Shown here: positions 17,587 to 25,600 of the stretch, in pieces
How the letters are laid out: every line of letters starts with the position of its first letter
Position numbering within the stretch: position 1 is the first letter of the stretch
DNA from: Streptomyces sp. NL15-2K
GTDB taxonomy: Bacteria; Actinomycetota; Actinomycetes; Streptomycetales; Streptomycetaceae
Direction: 5' to 3'
NCBI RefSeq assembly: GCF_030551255.1
Contig: NZ_CP130630.1
Span: 4,445,501 to 4,509,500, forward strand
DNA: 64,000 bases
Made by a program: the position numbers and the translations under genes
The notes under the pieces: model-generated
Told to the model about the DNA's origin: nothing
What the model saw: the letters and a program-made list of their open reading frames with translations, nothing else
The model's database searches: none

Positions 17587-18863
17587 GGCCGCGCACCTGG
17601 GTGCTGGTCCTGGCCGCGGTGTTCGCCGTGCTCCAGCTCGCGAACGTCTCCGGCCGGGACACCCCCGACTCCAAGAACTACCTGGCGTACGCCCTGAGCC
17701 TGCGCGGCGACAGCAAGCGGGAGGCGGCGGCCGCGACCATCGACTACGCCTGCGCGGGCAGGGCGTCGATCGCGCACCGCAACCAGAAGGTGAACGTGGT
17801 GCGCTTCCACGCGCCGAGCCCGACCCGGTGGGTCCTTGAGCAGTGCCGGGCGGCGGAGTGGCGGAACGTGGACGCGCGGCTGCGGGCGGGGCAGACCGGC
17901 GGGCACACGGTCCCGTTCATGCCGGAGAGGTTCATGCGGATCTTCGAGGTGCGGCCCGGGTATCCGGTGTTCCTGGTGCCGTTCCTCGTCGTGTTCGGCG
18001 TGAAGTGGGGGGTGTGGGCGGCGGGGGTCGCGGTCACGGTCGCGGGTGGGGTGCTCGTCTTTCTGATCCTGCGCACCTTGTCCGTGGCGGTACCGCTCGC
18101 GCTGACCGGTCAGGCGCTGTACTACGTCCTGCCGTCCGGGACGACCGCCATGCGGCCGATGACGGAAGGGCTGCTGCTGGCCCTGACCCTGGCGGCGGTG
18201 TGGGGGTGCGCGCTGGTGCTGCACGGGCATCGGGAGCGGGCCGGTCTCGCGTTGGTGGGCGGCTCGCTGGCGGCCCTGTTCACGGTGAAGCACTCGCAGG
18301 CGCTGTTTCTGGGGATGTGCCTGGCGGGGGCGGGGGCGGTGATCGCCGTACGGCGGTGGCGGCGGGGTTCGGCCGCGGGGCGCGGGGTGGTGGCGCTCGC
18401 GGTCGTGGGCTGCGGTGCGGTGGCCGGGACGATGCTGCTGGCGAGGGTGCTGCACTATCCGTCCGAGTCCGAGAGCCTCCAGGATCTGCTCACCGGTCAC
18501 TTCTCCCGGCCCGACCGGTCGCATCCGTGGCCGGAGTTCCTTCATCTCCAGGTCAACTTCTGGGGGGAGTGGCTGCGCCGACGGTTGTGGGAGCCGCTGT
18601 TCCTGGCGGCGCTGGCCGCCGGGGCGTGGGGTGTGTGGCGGGGGCGGCGGCGGGCGTTCGGCGGGTTTGTGCTGGGGGCCGCGTTCACCGGGATCCTCAC
18701 GCAGGCCGGGCATCCGGACATCAACATCTGGGGCGAACGGCTGATCGTGCTGGCGTGGCTGCTGCCGGTGGTGGGGGTGCCGTTGCTGCTGGAGTCCGTC
18801 GTACGGGGCCGGGTGGTGATGCCGGCGCAGGGGCACCCCGATCGGGCTCACTCGATGAGGTGA
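17583..18863 (+). CDS. Polytopic membrane protein, possible GT-C glycosyltransferase
   Basis: A 426-residue protein with about nine or ten hydrophobic segments. The GTG start overlaps the stop of paralogue C by 4 bp. After the first membrane segment comes a short extracytoplasmic stretch with GRDTPDSKNYL, then a soluble loop of about 100 residues. An acidic motif after the first membrane segment is the hallmark of GT-C enzymes, which use polyprenyl-phosphate sugars outside the membrane. The assignment is by architecture only. It could instead be a transport or ligase-like protein. The context with the GT2-TagF genes suggests envelope polymer assembly. Confidence 0.65.
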   Translation: MRPRTWVLVLAAVFAVLQLANVSGRDTPDSKNYLAYALSLRGDSKREAAAATIDYACAGRASIAHRNQKVNVVRFHAPSPTRWVLEQCRAAEWRNVDARLRAGQTGGHTVPFMPERFMRIFEVRPGYPVFLVPFLVVFGVKWGVWAAGVAVTVAGGVLVFLILRTLSVAVPLALTGQALYYVLPSGTTAMRPMTEGLLLALTLAAVWGCALVLHGHRERAGLALVGGSLAALFTVKHSQALFLGMCLAGAGAVIAVRRWRRGSAAGRGVVALAVVGCGAVAGTMLLARVLHYPSESESLQDLLTGHFSRPDRSHPWPEFLHLQVNFWGEWLRRRLWEPLFLAALAAGAWGVWRGRRRAFGGFVLGAAFTGILTQAGHPDINIWGERLIVLAWLLPVVGVPLLLESVVRGRVVMPAQGHPDRAHSMR

Positions 18864-18950
18864 CGCGCGGCTAAGCCGTTGACCCCGGCGGGAACATACG
18901 GCCAATGGTTCAGCCCCTTCGTGTCTCCCCCGTCCGATGAGCGCCGTCCG

Positions 18951-20516
18951 ATGAGCGCCGGCGTTCTGGTCCGGCGGACCGTGCGCGGTGCGAGCGCACT
19001 GCGCGGCCGCCGCAGCCGGCGTCCGACTCCGTACCAGGTCTTCGGCTTCCTGTTCTGGCTGGTGATGTCGCTGGCGTACTGGCGGGTGCCGCTGTGCTGC
19101 GACGCCGGGCAGCACGCGGCGGTCGTCGAACGCCTGAAGGCCGGCCTGCTCCACCCGCGCCACCCCATGGCCGATCTGCCGGGCGCGGGCAGCCCGTACT
19201 ACTCGCCGTACGCCGTCGCGCAGGGCGCGTTCGCGCGGCTGACGGGGCTGGGCGGCTGGGAGGTGGTGCGGCTCGCCGGGCCGGTGAACCTGCTGGTCCT
19301 GCTGATGGGCATCGGCCGCTTCGTGCGCGTGCTGACGCCTCGGCAGTGGGCGCCGGTGCTGGCACTGGCCGCGATGACGCTGCTGTGGGGGACCGAGCGG
19401 GCGTGGTGGAGCGGGTACCTCGGGCTGATGTCGATGACGGGGAATCTGGGGTATCCGTCGACGTTCGCGATCGGGCTGGCGTTCTGGGCGTGGGGGGTCA
19501 CGGGGGCGTGGGCTCGGGACCGGGGGCGGGCTCGCGATGTGGGGCGGGTTCCAGAGGGGAGCGTGCGGCGGGCGGTGGGGTGCGCCGGGCTCGGCGCGCT
19601 GTACGGGGTGATCCTGCTGATCCATCCGATCACGGCGGTGGCGGCCGTGCTGGGGGCGGTGGCCCTGGTCGCCGGATGGCAGCGGGGCTGGTCCGCGGCG
19701 GTCGTGGGGCGGTGGGTGCTGGTGGGTGCGGCCACGCTGCTGGTCGCCGCCTGCTGGCCGTACTTCGACGTGCTCGCGCTGGCCGGGGACGGCAGCGTGG
19801 ACGCGATGCACCGGCGGCTCTACCAGGATCTCGACGGGCACTTCGGGCTGGCGCTGCTGGGGCTGCCGGCGCTGTGGCTCCGGGGGAGGCGGGGTTCCTG
19901 GCGGGATCCGCTGGGGCTGATGTTCGGCCTCGACTGCCTGGTGGTGGCGTACGGCTGGGTCAGCGGGCACTACACGTACGGCAGGATCCTCGGGCTCACG
20001 CTGGTGGCGCCGCAGTTCGCGCTGGCCGTGGAGCTGGCGGCGCCGCGGCCGTGGGGCGTGTGGCGGCGGGTGCTGGGCGGGGCCGCGGCGGCCGGGGCGT
20101 GCGTCGGCTTCCTCACGGTCCAGGCCGGGGCGGTCGTCCCGCGCTCACTGGACCCGGTCGGCTTCGCGCAGCCGCCGCGCTGGCCGACGTACGAGTGGGC
20201 CGCGCTGCACATCGGGCCCGGCGAGGTCGTGATCACCGACGGCTACTACTCCGTCCACGCGATCGCGGGATACGGCCCGAACCTCGCCGCGCCCGCCTGG
20301 CCGGACGCGGCCCTGGACGAACGCGAGCGGCTGCGGCGCCTCGCCGACATCCGCGCCTACCTCGCCCCGACCTCGACCCGCGCCGAACGCGTCGCCGTCG
20401 CCCGCCGCTATCACGTGCGCTGGCTGCTGCTGACGCGCTGGCACCCGGTGCCCGAGGAGGCGGTGGTGGTGGCGTGGAGCAGGCGGACGGGGGAGGTGTT
20501 GGCGCGGGTCGGATGA
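18951..20516 (+). CDS. Polytopic membrane protein, GT-C-like (paralogue of the gene at 38997)
   Basis: A 521-residue membrane protein with about eleven hydrophobic segments. An Arg-rich N-terminus precedes the first segment. The loop after it carries CCDAGQHAAVVERL and then PYYSPYAVAQG. The protein at 38997-40463 has the matching pattern GDLGMHAATIERL and SPYYSPW, so the two are paralogues. The acidic residue in the first extracytoplasmic loop fits GT-C transferases acting on lipid-linked sugars. I chose ATG 18951 over the TTG at 18879 because it gives a compact Arg-rich N-terminus. It is the last gene of the 10.7-20.5 kb run. Confidence 0.7.
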   Translation: MSAGVLVRRTVRGASALRGRRSRRPTPYQVFGFLFWLVMSLAYWRVPLCCDAGQHAAVVERLKAGLLHPRHPMADLPGAGSPYYSPYAVAQGAFARLTGLGGWEVVRLAGPVNLLVLLMGIGRFVRVLTPRQWAPVLALAAMTLLWGTERAWWSGYLGLMSMTGNLGYPSTFAIGLAFWAWGVTGAWARDRGRARDVGRVPEGSVRRAVGCAGLGALYGVILLIHPITAVAAVLGAVALVAGWQRGWSAAVVGRWVLVGAATLLVAACWPYFDVLALAGDGSVDAMHRRLYQDLDGHFGLALLGLPALWLRGRRGSWRDPLGLMFGLDCLVVAYGWVSGHYTYGRILGLTLVAPQFALAVELAAPRPWGVWRRVLGGAAAAGACVGFLTVQAGAVVPRSLDPVGFAQPPRWPTYEWAALHIGPGEVVITDGYYSVHAIAGYGPNLAAPAWPDAALDERERLRRLADIRAYLAPTSTRAERVAVARRYHVRWLLLTRWHPVPEEAVVVAWSRRTGEVLARVG

Positions 20517-20530
20517 GGTGTGTGCGGGGT

Positions 20531-20583
20531 TTTCCGGCGGTTACCGGGGCTTTCCGGCGGTTACCGGGGCTTTCCGGCGGTTA
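20531..20583. repeat. 20-bp tandem repeat, 2.65 copies
   Basis: The unit TTTCCGGCGGTTACCGGGGC is repeated exactly at 20531-20550 and 20551-20570. A 13-base partial third copy supplies the stop codon of the minus-strand ohr gene. It fills the gap between two convergent genes. Confidence 0.95.
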
Positions 20584-20994
20584 CTCGATGACGAGGTCGA
20601 CCTCGATGTTGCCCCGGGTGGCGTTGGAGTAGGGGCAGACCTGGTGGGCCTGCTCGACCAGCTTGCGGCCGGTCTCCTCGTCCACGCTGTCGGGCAGCTC
20701 GACGCGGAGGGCGACCTTGAGGCCGAAGCCCTCGCCCTGCTTGCCGATGCCGACCTCGGCGGTGACGGCGGCGTCGCTCACGTCGACCTTGGCCTGACGG
20801 CCGACGAGGCCGAGGGCGCTGCCGAAGCAGGCGGCGTAACCGGCGGCGAACAGCTGCTCCGGGTTGGTGCCCTGCCCGTTGCCGCCCATCTCCACCGGTA
20901 TGCCGAGCGCCAGGTCGATCTTGCCGTCGGAGGAGACGGCACGTCCGTCACGGCCGTGGGTGGCGGTGGCGACAGCGGTGTAGAGCGCGTCCAT
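20581..20994 (-). CDS. ohr: Organic hydroperoxide resistance protein Ohr
   Basis: A 137-residue OsmC/Ohr-family thiol peroxidase that reduces organic and fatty-acid hydroperoxides using lipoylated partners or dithiols. The two redox cysteines are C56 (YAACFGSA) and C120 (QVCPYSNATRGN), both in the expected motifs, and length is typical for the family. A GAGGGA ribosome site precedes the ATG. It is transcribed away from ohrR, and the shared gap holds an OhrR-type palindrome, so peroxide induction is expected. Confidence 0.97.
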   Translation of the reverse strand: MDALYTAVATATHGRDGRAVSSDGKIDLALGIPVEMGGNGQGTNPEQLFAAGYAACFGSALGLVGRQAKVDVSDAAVTAEVGIGKQGEGFGLKVALRVELPDSVDEETGRKLVEQAHQVCPYSNATRGNIEVDLVIE

Positions 20995-21010
20995 GAAAAA
21001 ACCATCCCTC

Positions 21011-21060
21011 TTCAGTCACGTACTTCAGTCACGTACTTCTTCTGCGCTTCTTCTGCGACA
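21011..21060. repeat. Two short tandem duplications in the ohr 5' region
   Basis: Read on the ohr strand, a 13-bp unit (GTACGTGACTGAA) occurs twice in tandem, and just upstream an 11-bp unit (GCAGAAGAAG plus one base) also occurs twice. They lie between the operator and the ohr ribosome site, so they lengthen the untranslated leader. Confidence 0.8.
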
Positions 21061-21070
21061 AGTAGAGCAC

Positions 21071-21083
21071 ACAATTCAATTGT
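21071..21083. promoter_or_regulatory. Probable OhrR operator
   Basis: ACAATTCAATTGT is a perfect palindrome around one central base and matches the AT-rich OhrR boxes described for ohr genes (TACAATT-N-AATTGTA type). It sits between the divergent ohr and ohrR genes, 38 bp upstream of the ohrR ATG, where it could control both. Confidence 0.85.
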
Positions 21084-21120
21084 CTACAACTAAATGGCCC
21101 GCAAGAGCTATCCTGGAGAC

Positions 21121-21609
21121 ATGAGCACGATGCCGACACCCGCCACCACCGAAGAGAACTGGCTGCGCCTGGACTCCCAGATCTGCTTCTCCCTGCACGC
21201 CGCCTCGCGCGCCTTCAACGGCGTCTACCGCGTGGTCCTCAAGGAGCTCGGGCTGACGTACCCGCAGTACCTGGTGATGCTGGTGCTGTGGGAGCGGGGC
21301 GAGCTGCCCGTGAAGAAGCTGGGCGAACACCTGCGCCTCGACTCCGGCACGCTCTCGCCGCTGCTCAAGCGACTGGAGACGGCCGGCCTGGTACGCCGGG
21401 AGCGCAGCGCCCGCGACGAACGCTCCGTGGAGGTACGGCTGACCGAGGCGGGCGTGGCGCTGCGCGAGCGCGCGCTTCAGGTGCCGCGCCGGATCGCCGC
21501 CGCGACCGGCTTCGACCTAGAGGAGATCCGCGACCTGCGCGAACGCCTCGACCGACTCACCACGACCCTGGACGAGGCGGCGCTGGGGGAGACGCCGGGG
21601 TGCGAGTAG
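21121..21609 (+). CDS. ohrR: MarR-family peroxide sensor OhrR
   Basis: A 162-residue winged-helix repressor. The N-terminal region contains C22 in [16 protein letters not shown], the position of the reactive cysteine that organic hydroperoxides oxidise to release DNA in OhrR proteins. The recognition region reads [14 protein letters not shown], with the wing ([17 protein letters not shown]) after it. ATG 21121 follows CTGGAG with good spacing; an upstream ATG at 21094 has no ribosome site and overlaps the likely promoter. It is divergent from ohr with the palindromic operator between them. Confidence 0.95.
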   Translation: MSTMPTPATTEENWLRLDSQICFSLHAASRAFNGVYRVVLKELGLTYPQYLVMLVLWERGELPVKKLGEHLRLDSGTLSPLLKRLETAGLVRRERSARDERSVEVRLTEAGVALRERALQVPRRIAAATGFDLEEIRDLRERLDRLTTTLDEAALGETPGCE

Positions 21610-21677
21610 CAAGCTCCTGACCACCGTTTGGCGGCATATTGTCGCGCTCACGGCATTAGCCCGGCTTACGATCCGCC

Positions 21678-23333
21678 GTGATGAAACGTCCCTCCGACAC
21701 TCCCCAGGTCACCGCCGTCACCGCCGTCGGCCTTGTCGGCGTTGTCGCCGTCGTCGTCATCGGCCACAACGACGCCTCCCACGTGACGGACGCCGTCCGC
21801 TCGGCCCTCGCGCAGGGCCCCGCGGTCGCCGAGGTCGTCGCCGTCGACGACTGCTCGACGGACGGCAGCGCGGACCTGCTCGCCGACCTGGCCACCACGG
21901 AACCGCGCGTACGGGTGCTCCGGCTCCCGGCCAACAGCGGCGGCTGCGGCACCCCCCGCAACACCGGACTCGACGCGGTGACCTCGCCGTACGTGATGTT
22001 CCTGGACAGCGACGACATCCTGCCGCCCGGCGCGGTGGACGCACTGCTCACAGCGGCGACGCAGGCGCACGCGGAGGTGGCGAGCGGCCTGTGCGTGCGC
22101 CGCGAGCTGCCCGAAGGGCGCGAAGTCCCCTGGCAGGCGCCCCTTTACGCAGCGCACGCCGTGATCGAGCACCCCGCACGGCGCCCCCGCCTCGTCCACG
22201 ACACGATCTGCGTCAACAAGCTCTACCGCACGGATTTCCTGAACACGCACGGCATCCGCTTCCCCGAGGGCCGCTTCCCCTACGAGGACTTCGTCTTCAC
22301 CGCGCGCGTGCTGGCCGCCGGCCCGCGCATCGTCCTCGTCCCGGACACGGTCTACGTCTGGCACGTGCGCCGGTCCGCCCACCGCCTGTCCATCTCCCTC
22401 GACCGCGCCGACATCGAGAACTGGCAGGCACGCACGCACGCGTGCCGACTGACGTACGAGATCCTCCTCGCCGCCGGCCAGAAGGTGCTCGCACGGGCGG
22501 CGCGCGCGAAGTTCCTCGACCACGAGCTGCGCATGTACGTCCACGAGCTGGGGTTGCACGACGCGAACTACCGGCGTGCGTGGTGGGCGCACACGCGGGC
22601 GTACCTCGCGGAGTACGACGCGGCCGACTGGGCCCGGAACCCCACCGCACCCGGCCGCCTCCTCGGCCGCGTGATCCTGGCCTCCCCCGAGCCGCGCGAC
22701 CTGCCCCGCCTCCGGGAGCTCGCGGCCCGCCCCGCACGCCTCCTCCCTCCCTACGCGCACGCCCCGGACGGCACCCCCGTCTGGTCGGCCGACCTCCCCG
22801 GGATCACCCTGGAACCCCTCCTCACCTGCCCCGTCAGCCTCCTCCCCCTCACCGTCGACGCGGAACTGCGCCCACGCGCGCGTGCCGGCCGCCTGCACCT
22901 GCGGCTGCGCCTGCACGACCTGTACGGCCGACTGGCCGAGGCGGGCGGCGAATCGGGCCCGGACACAGTGGAGGTGGAGTGGCGGCACCGCACGGACTGC
23001 CGCGCGCGTCACAGCCGTACGACCGCGCTCGCCCCCGCCCCCGACGGCAGCTGGTCGGCCGAGACGACGGTCGACGCGGCCGCGCTCGGCGCGGGCACCT
23101 GGGACCTGCGCCTGCGCCTCGTCTTCCGCGACGGCGCGCACCGTGAGGTCACGGCGCACGCACTCGCGGGCGCCGGTCTGCTGCGCCGTCGTGCCGGGCT
23201 GAGCGCCCGTCACGGCCTGGTGCTGGTGCGGCCGTACGCCACGCATTCCGGGGCACTGGCGCTGCGCGTCGCCACGGGTTCACGCGGAGTTGCCGCCGTT
23301 GCCCGCCGCAGGCTCCGTCACCTGCTTCACTGA
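21678..23333 (+). CDS. Family 2 glycosyltransferase with C-terminal beta-rich domain
   Basis: A 551-residue (GTG 21678) or 550-residue (ATG 21681) protein. The GT2 catalytic domain carries VDDCSTDGS and FLDSDD plus GGCGTPRNTG, and a later FPYEDFVFTARV block typical of this group. After about residue 330 comes a region rich in alternating hydrophobic residues that looks like a beta-sandwich. The gene at 37299 has the same plan and motifs (SDDHSTDET, FLDSDD, SGGCSAPRN). Together they bracket the accessory block, which suggests one split envelope-polymer locus. Acceptor and sugar donor cannot be read from the sequence. Confidence 0.85.
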   Translation: MMKRPSDTPQVTAVTAVGLVGVVAVVVIGHNDASHVTDAVRSALAQGPAVAEVVAVDDCSTDGSADLLADLATTEPRVRVLRLPANSGGCGTPRNTGLDAVTSPYVMFLDSDDILPPGAVDALLTAATQAHAEVASGLCVRRELPEGREVPWQAPLYAAHAVIEHPARRPRLVHDTICVNKLYRTDFLNTHGIRFPEGRFPYEDFVFTARVLAAGPRIVLVPDTVYVWHVRRSAHRLSISLDRADIENWQARTHACRLTYEILLAAGQKVLARAARAKFLDHELRMYVHELGLHDANYRRAWWAHTRAYLAEYDAADWARNPTAPGRLLGRVILASPEPRDLPRLRELAARPARLLPPYAHAPDGTPVWSADLPGITLEPLLTCPVSLLPLTVDAELRPRARAGRLHLRLRLHDLYGRLAEAGGESGPDTVEVEWRHRTDCRARHSRTTALAPAPDGSWSAETTVDAAALGAGTWDLRLRLVFRDGAHREVTAHALAGAGLLRRRAGLSARHGLVLVRPYATHSGALALRVATGSRGVAAVARRRLRHLLH

Positions 23334-23362
23334 TGATGATGACTGATGACCGGTACCTCACT

Positions 23363-23395
23363 TTTGACCGACCTTTGACCGACCTTTGACCGACG
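23363..23395. repeat. 11-bp tandem repeat, 3 copies, upstream of galE
   Basis: TTTGACCGACC occurs at 23363-23373 and 23374-23384, and with one change at 23385-23395. It ends 15 bp before the galE start codon. The 11-bp period places the units on the same helix face, so a binding function is possible. Confidence 0.9.
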
Positions 23396-23410
23396 AGGGG
23401 GCGGCCGCAC

Positions 23411-24403
23411 ATGACCTGGCTGATCACCGGAGGCGCCGGCTACATCGGGGCGCATGTCGTACGGGCGATGACCCGGACGGGTGAGCGGGCGGTGGTGTAC
23501 GACGACCTGTCCACCGGCATCGCCGAGCGCGTCCCCGCCGGGGTCCCGCTGGTGGTGGGCTCGGTCCTGGACGGCGACCGCGTCGCCCGCGCCCTCGCGG
23601 ACCACGGCGTCACCGGCGTCGTCCATCTGGCGGCGAAGAAGCAGGTCGGCGAATCGGTCGATCTGCCGCTGCACTACTACCGGCAGAACGTCGAGGGCCT
23701 GCGCGTCCTCCTGGAGGCCGTGACGGCGGCCGGTGTGCCGTCCTTCGTCTTCTCGTCCTCCGCGGCGGTGTACGGCATGCCGGACGCCGCACTCCATGGC
23801 GACCTGGTGACGGAGGAGACGCCCTGCGTGCCGATGTCGCCGTACGGCGAGACGAAGCTGGCCGGCGAGTGGCTGGTGCGGGCGACAGGCAAGGCCACAG
23901 GCCTGTCCACGGCATCGCTCCGCTACTTCAACGTGGCGGGCGCGGCGAGCCCGGACCTCGCGGACGTCGGCGTCTTCAACCTCATCCCCATGGTCTTCGA
24001 GAAGCTCACGGAGAACGCGCCCCCGCGCATCTTCGGCGACGACTACGAGACCCCGGACGGGACGTGCGTACGCGACTACATCCACGTCGTCGACCTGGCG
24101 GAGGCCCATGTAGCGGCGGCCCGCGCTCTCCAGGCCTCCCCCGGTCGCGACCTCACCCTCAACATCGGCCGCGGGGAAGGCGTCTCGGTCCGGGAGATGA
24201 TCGACCACATCAACGCCCTCACCGGCTACGACCGTCCCCCCACGGTCACCCCACGCCGCCCCGGCGACCCAGCCCGCGTCGTCGCCTCCGCCGACCGCGC
24301 CGCCAAGGAACTGGGCTGGACGGCCGAACACGACGTGCAGGACATGATCACGTCGGCGTGGGAGGGCTGGGTACGGCTGCATCCGGAGGCGGCGCGGGAC
24401 TGA
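23411..24403 (+). CDS. galE: UDP-glucose 4-epimerase
   Basis: A 330-residue extended short-chain dehydrogenase that interconverts UDP-glucose and UDP-galactose with bound NAD. The Rossmann motif GGAGYIG is at residues 7-13, the catalytic Ser/Thr region is FSSSAAVYG and the YxxxK pair is Y145/K149 (SPYGETK). Length is normal for GalE. It lies 77 bp after a GT2 gene, in a gap carrying an 11-bp tandem repeat. In this setting it probably supplies UDP-galactose (or a related hexose) for envelope polymer synthesis rather than galactose catabolism, since no galK or galT is present. Confidence 0.93.
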   Translation: MTWLITGGAGYIGAHVVRAMTRTGERAVVYDDLSTGIAERVPAGVPLVVGSVLDGDRVARALADHGVTGVVHLAAKKQVGESVDLPLHYYRQNVEGLRVLLEAVTAAGVPSFVFSSSAAVYGMPDAALHGDLVTEETPCVPMSPYGETKLAGEWLVRATGKATGLSTASLRYFNVAGAASPDLADVGVFNLIPMVFEKLTENAPPRIFGDDYETPDGTCVRDYIHVVDLAEAHVAAARALQASPGRDLTLNIGRGEGVSVREMIDHINALTGYDRPPTVTPRRPGDPARVVASADRAAKELGWTAEHDVQDMITSAWEGWVRLHPEAARD

Positions 24404-24419
24404 GCCACGGCGCACGTGG

Positions 24420-24935
24420 TCAGGCGACTTCGGTGCGGAAGCCGTCCACGTCTGCGATGACCTTCAGGCTTTCCGGTTTCTGCTTCAGGATCGTGTGGAG
24501 CAGGTCGGCGTTGATGCGATCTGCGGGGGCGGGGAGGAACCCGACTCGCCCGCCGGGTTGAGTGATCTCGAGCCGCACGTCCCCTCCAATGGCCTGGATA
24601 TAGGCGGCCAGATCGAAGATGAGCTGGGCAAGGGGGATCAACTCGTCCGAGGTGCTGATCTCCAGTTCGTCGATGTGGGAGAGGTCGATATGAGGGAGGC
24701 TGACGGCGCCGGATTCCAGGGTGATGACACGGGCGAGTTCGACGCCCATGCGGCGGGCGACGTCTTCGCGGGTGGCGCGGGCGCGCTCGCGGAGTTCGAT
24801 GAGCCTTGCACCGCGTTCCTCTGCGGCCAGGCGCTCAGCTTCCCGCTTGACTTCTTCGCGGTCTGCGGGATCGTCAAAGAATTCGGCGAGAAGGTCGTCA
24901 GGGGTGTCATAGACGCCCGCTTCGTGGTTGTTCAT
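24420..24935 (-). CDS. XRE-type antitoxin of a HigBA-like module
   Basis: A 171-residue protein with a helix-turn-helix at about residues 40-75 (RARATREDVARRMGVELARV) and an acidic N-terminal segment. Its ATG overlaps the stop of the upstream toxin gene (ATGA, 24932-24935), so toxin comes first, as is usual for HigBA modules. The C-terminal part is not a family I can name. It probably neutralises the toxin by direct binding and represses the operon. Confidence 0.78.
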   Translation of the reverse strand: MNNHEAGVYDTPDDLLAEFFDDPADREEVKREAERLAAEERGARLIELRERARATREDVARRMGVELARVITLESGAVSLPHIDLSHIDELEISTSDELIPLAQLIFDLAAYIQAIGGDVRLEITQPGGRVGFLPAPADRINADLLHTILKQKPESLKVIADVDGFRTEVA

Positions 24936-25318
24936 CGTCGGCCCTCCTCCATCTCCTTCAAGTGTCGCTCATATCGGTCTTCGGCGATCGGGATCGTCTC
25001 GTCGTACCAGCCGGTCCAGTTTCCGGCCTTGTTACCGGCGGCGAGAACAACCGCCTGGCGCTGGGGGTCGAAAACGTACAGCATGCGGATGGATACCCGA
25101 CCGCCTGAGCGCGGCCGGAGTTCCTTCATCGCGTACTGGGACCCGGTGATCCGATCGGCTGTCGGGCGCCCCAGCCCTGGCCCTCGTTCCTGCAGCCGAG
25201 TGAGTGCGGCGGAGATGTGTTTCAGCGTTTCCGGGTCGTCCCGCCTGAGCTGGTGCAGCCAGTCTCGAACCTCTGGGACGATGACCAGCCGATAGACAAA
25301 TGGGTTCGGTGGCTCCAA
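24932..25318 (-). CDS. RelE/HigB-like toxin (phage Gp49-like family)
   Basis: About 128 residues. The body matches the phage-derived Gp49/HigB mRNA-interferase fold: VPEVRDWLHQL, LTRLQERGPGLGRP, a MKELRP strand and a C-terminal RMLYVFDP strand with a basic tail. Members cleave mRNA on the ribosome. The TTG at 25318 is the best start because AGGGGG lies 8 bases before it; the next upstream TTG has no such site. It overlaps the antitoxin by 4 bp and lies about 60 bp from the tnpB stop of the IS607-type element. Confidence 0.8.
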   Translation of the reverse strand: MEPPNPFVYRLVIVPEVRDWLHQLRRDDPETLKHISAALTRLQERGPGLGRPTADRITGSQYAMKELRPRSGGRVSIRMLYVFDPQRQAVVLAAGNKAGNWTGWYDETIPIAEDRYERHLKEMEEGRR

Positions 25319-25349
25319 GAAGTGTTCCCCCTGTTGGTGGTTCAAGCGT

Positions 25350-25600
25350 CTCGGAAACTCTGTGTGTGCCTGAGGGTTTCAGGCTTTTCGGGCGCGGCGT
25401 GGCCGTGTGCCGTCACGGTGGGGTCCGAACCTCGGGGTGAGGGAGTGGACCTCGGTGGCGTGCACGTGGTGGAAGCCGGTCCGCTCGGCGGCGCGGGTGC
25501 GCTGCCGACAGGTTTCGCGTGAGAGCCGTCTCCCGTCGCCCGGAAGGAGTTCTTCCGGGCGACGGGGGGCGGGTACTCCATGACCTGGTCCCTGCCCCGG
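25350..25600 (-). ncRNA. Candidate omega RNA at the tnpB 3' end
   Basis: The last part of tnpB contains a perfect 15-bp stem with a 5-base loop (25532-25546 pairing with 25552-25566, CCCGTCGCCCGGAAG). Omega RNAs of IS605/IS607 elements overlap the tnpB 3' end and run past the element end into the guide. The hairpin is seen; its role as guide RNA and the outer limits are inferred. Confidence 0.4.
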
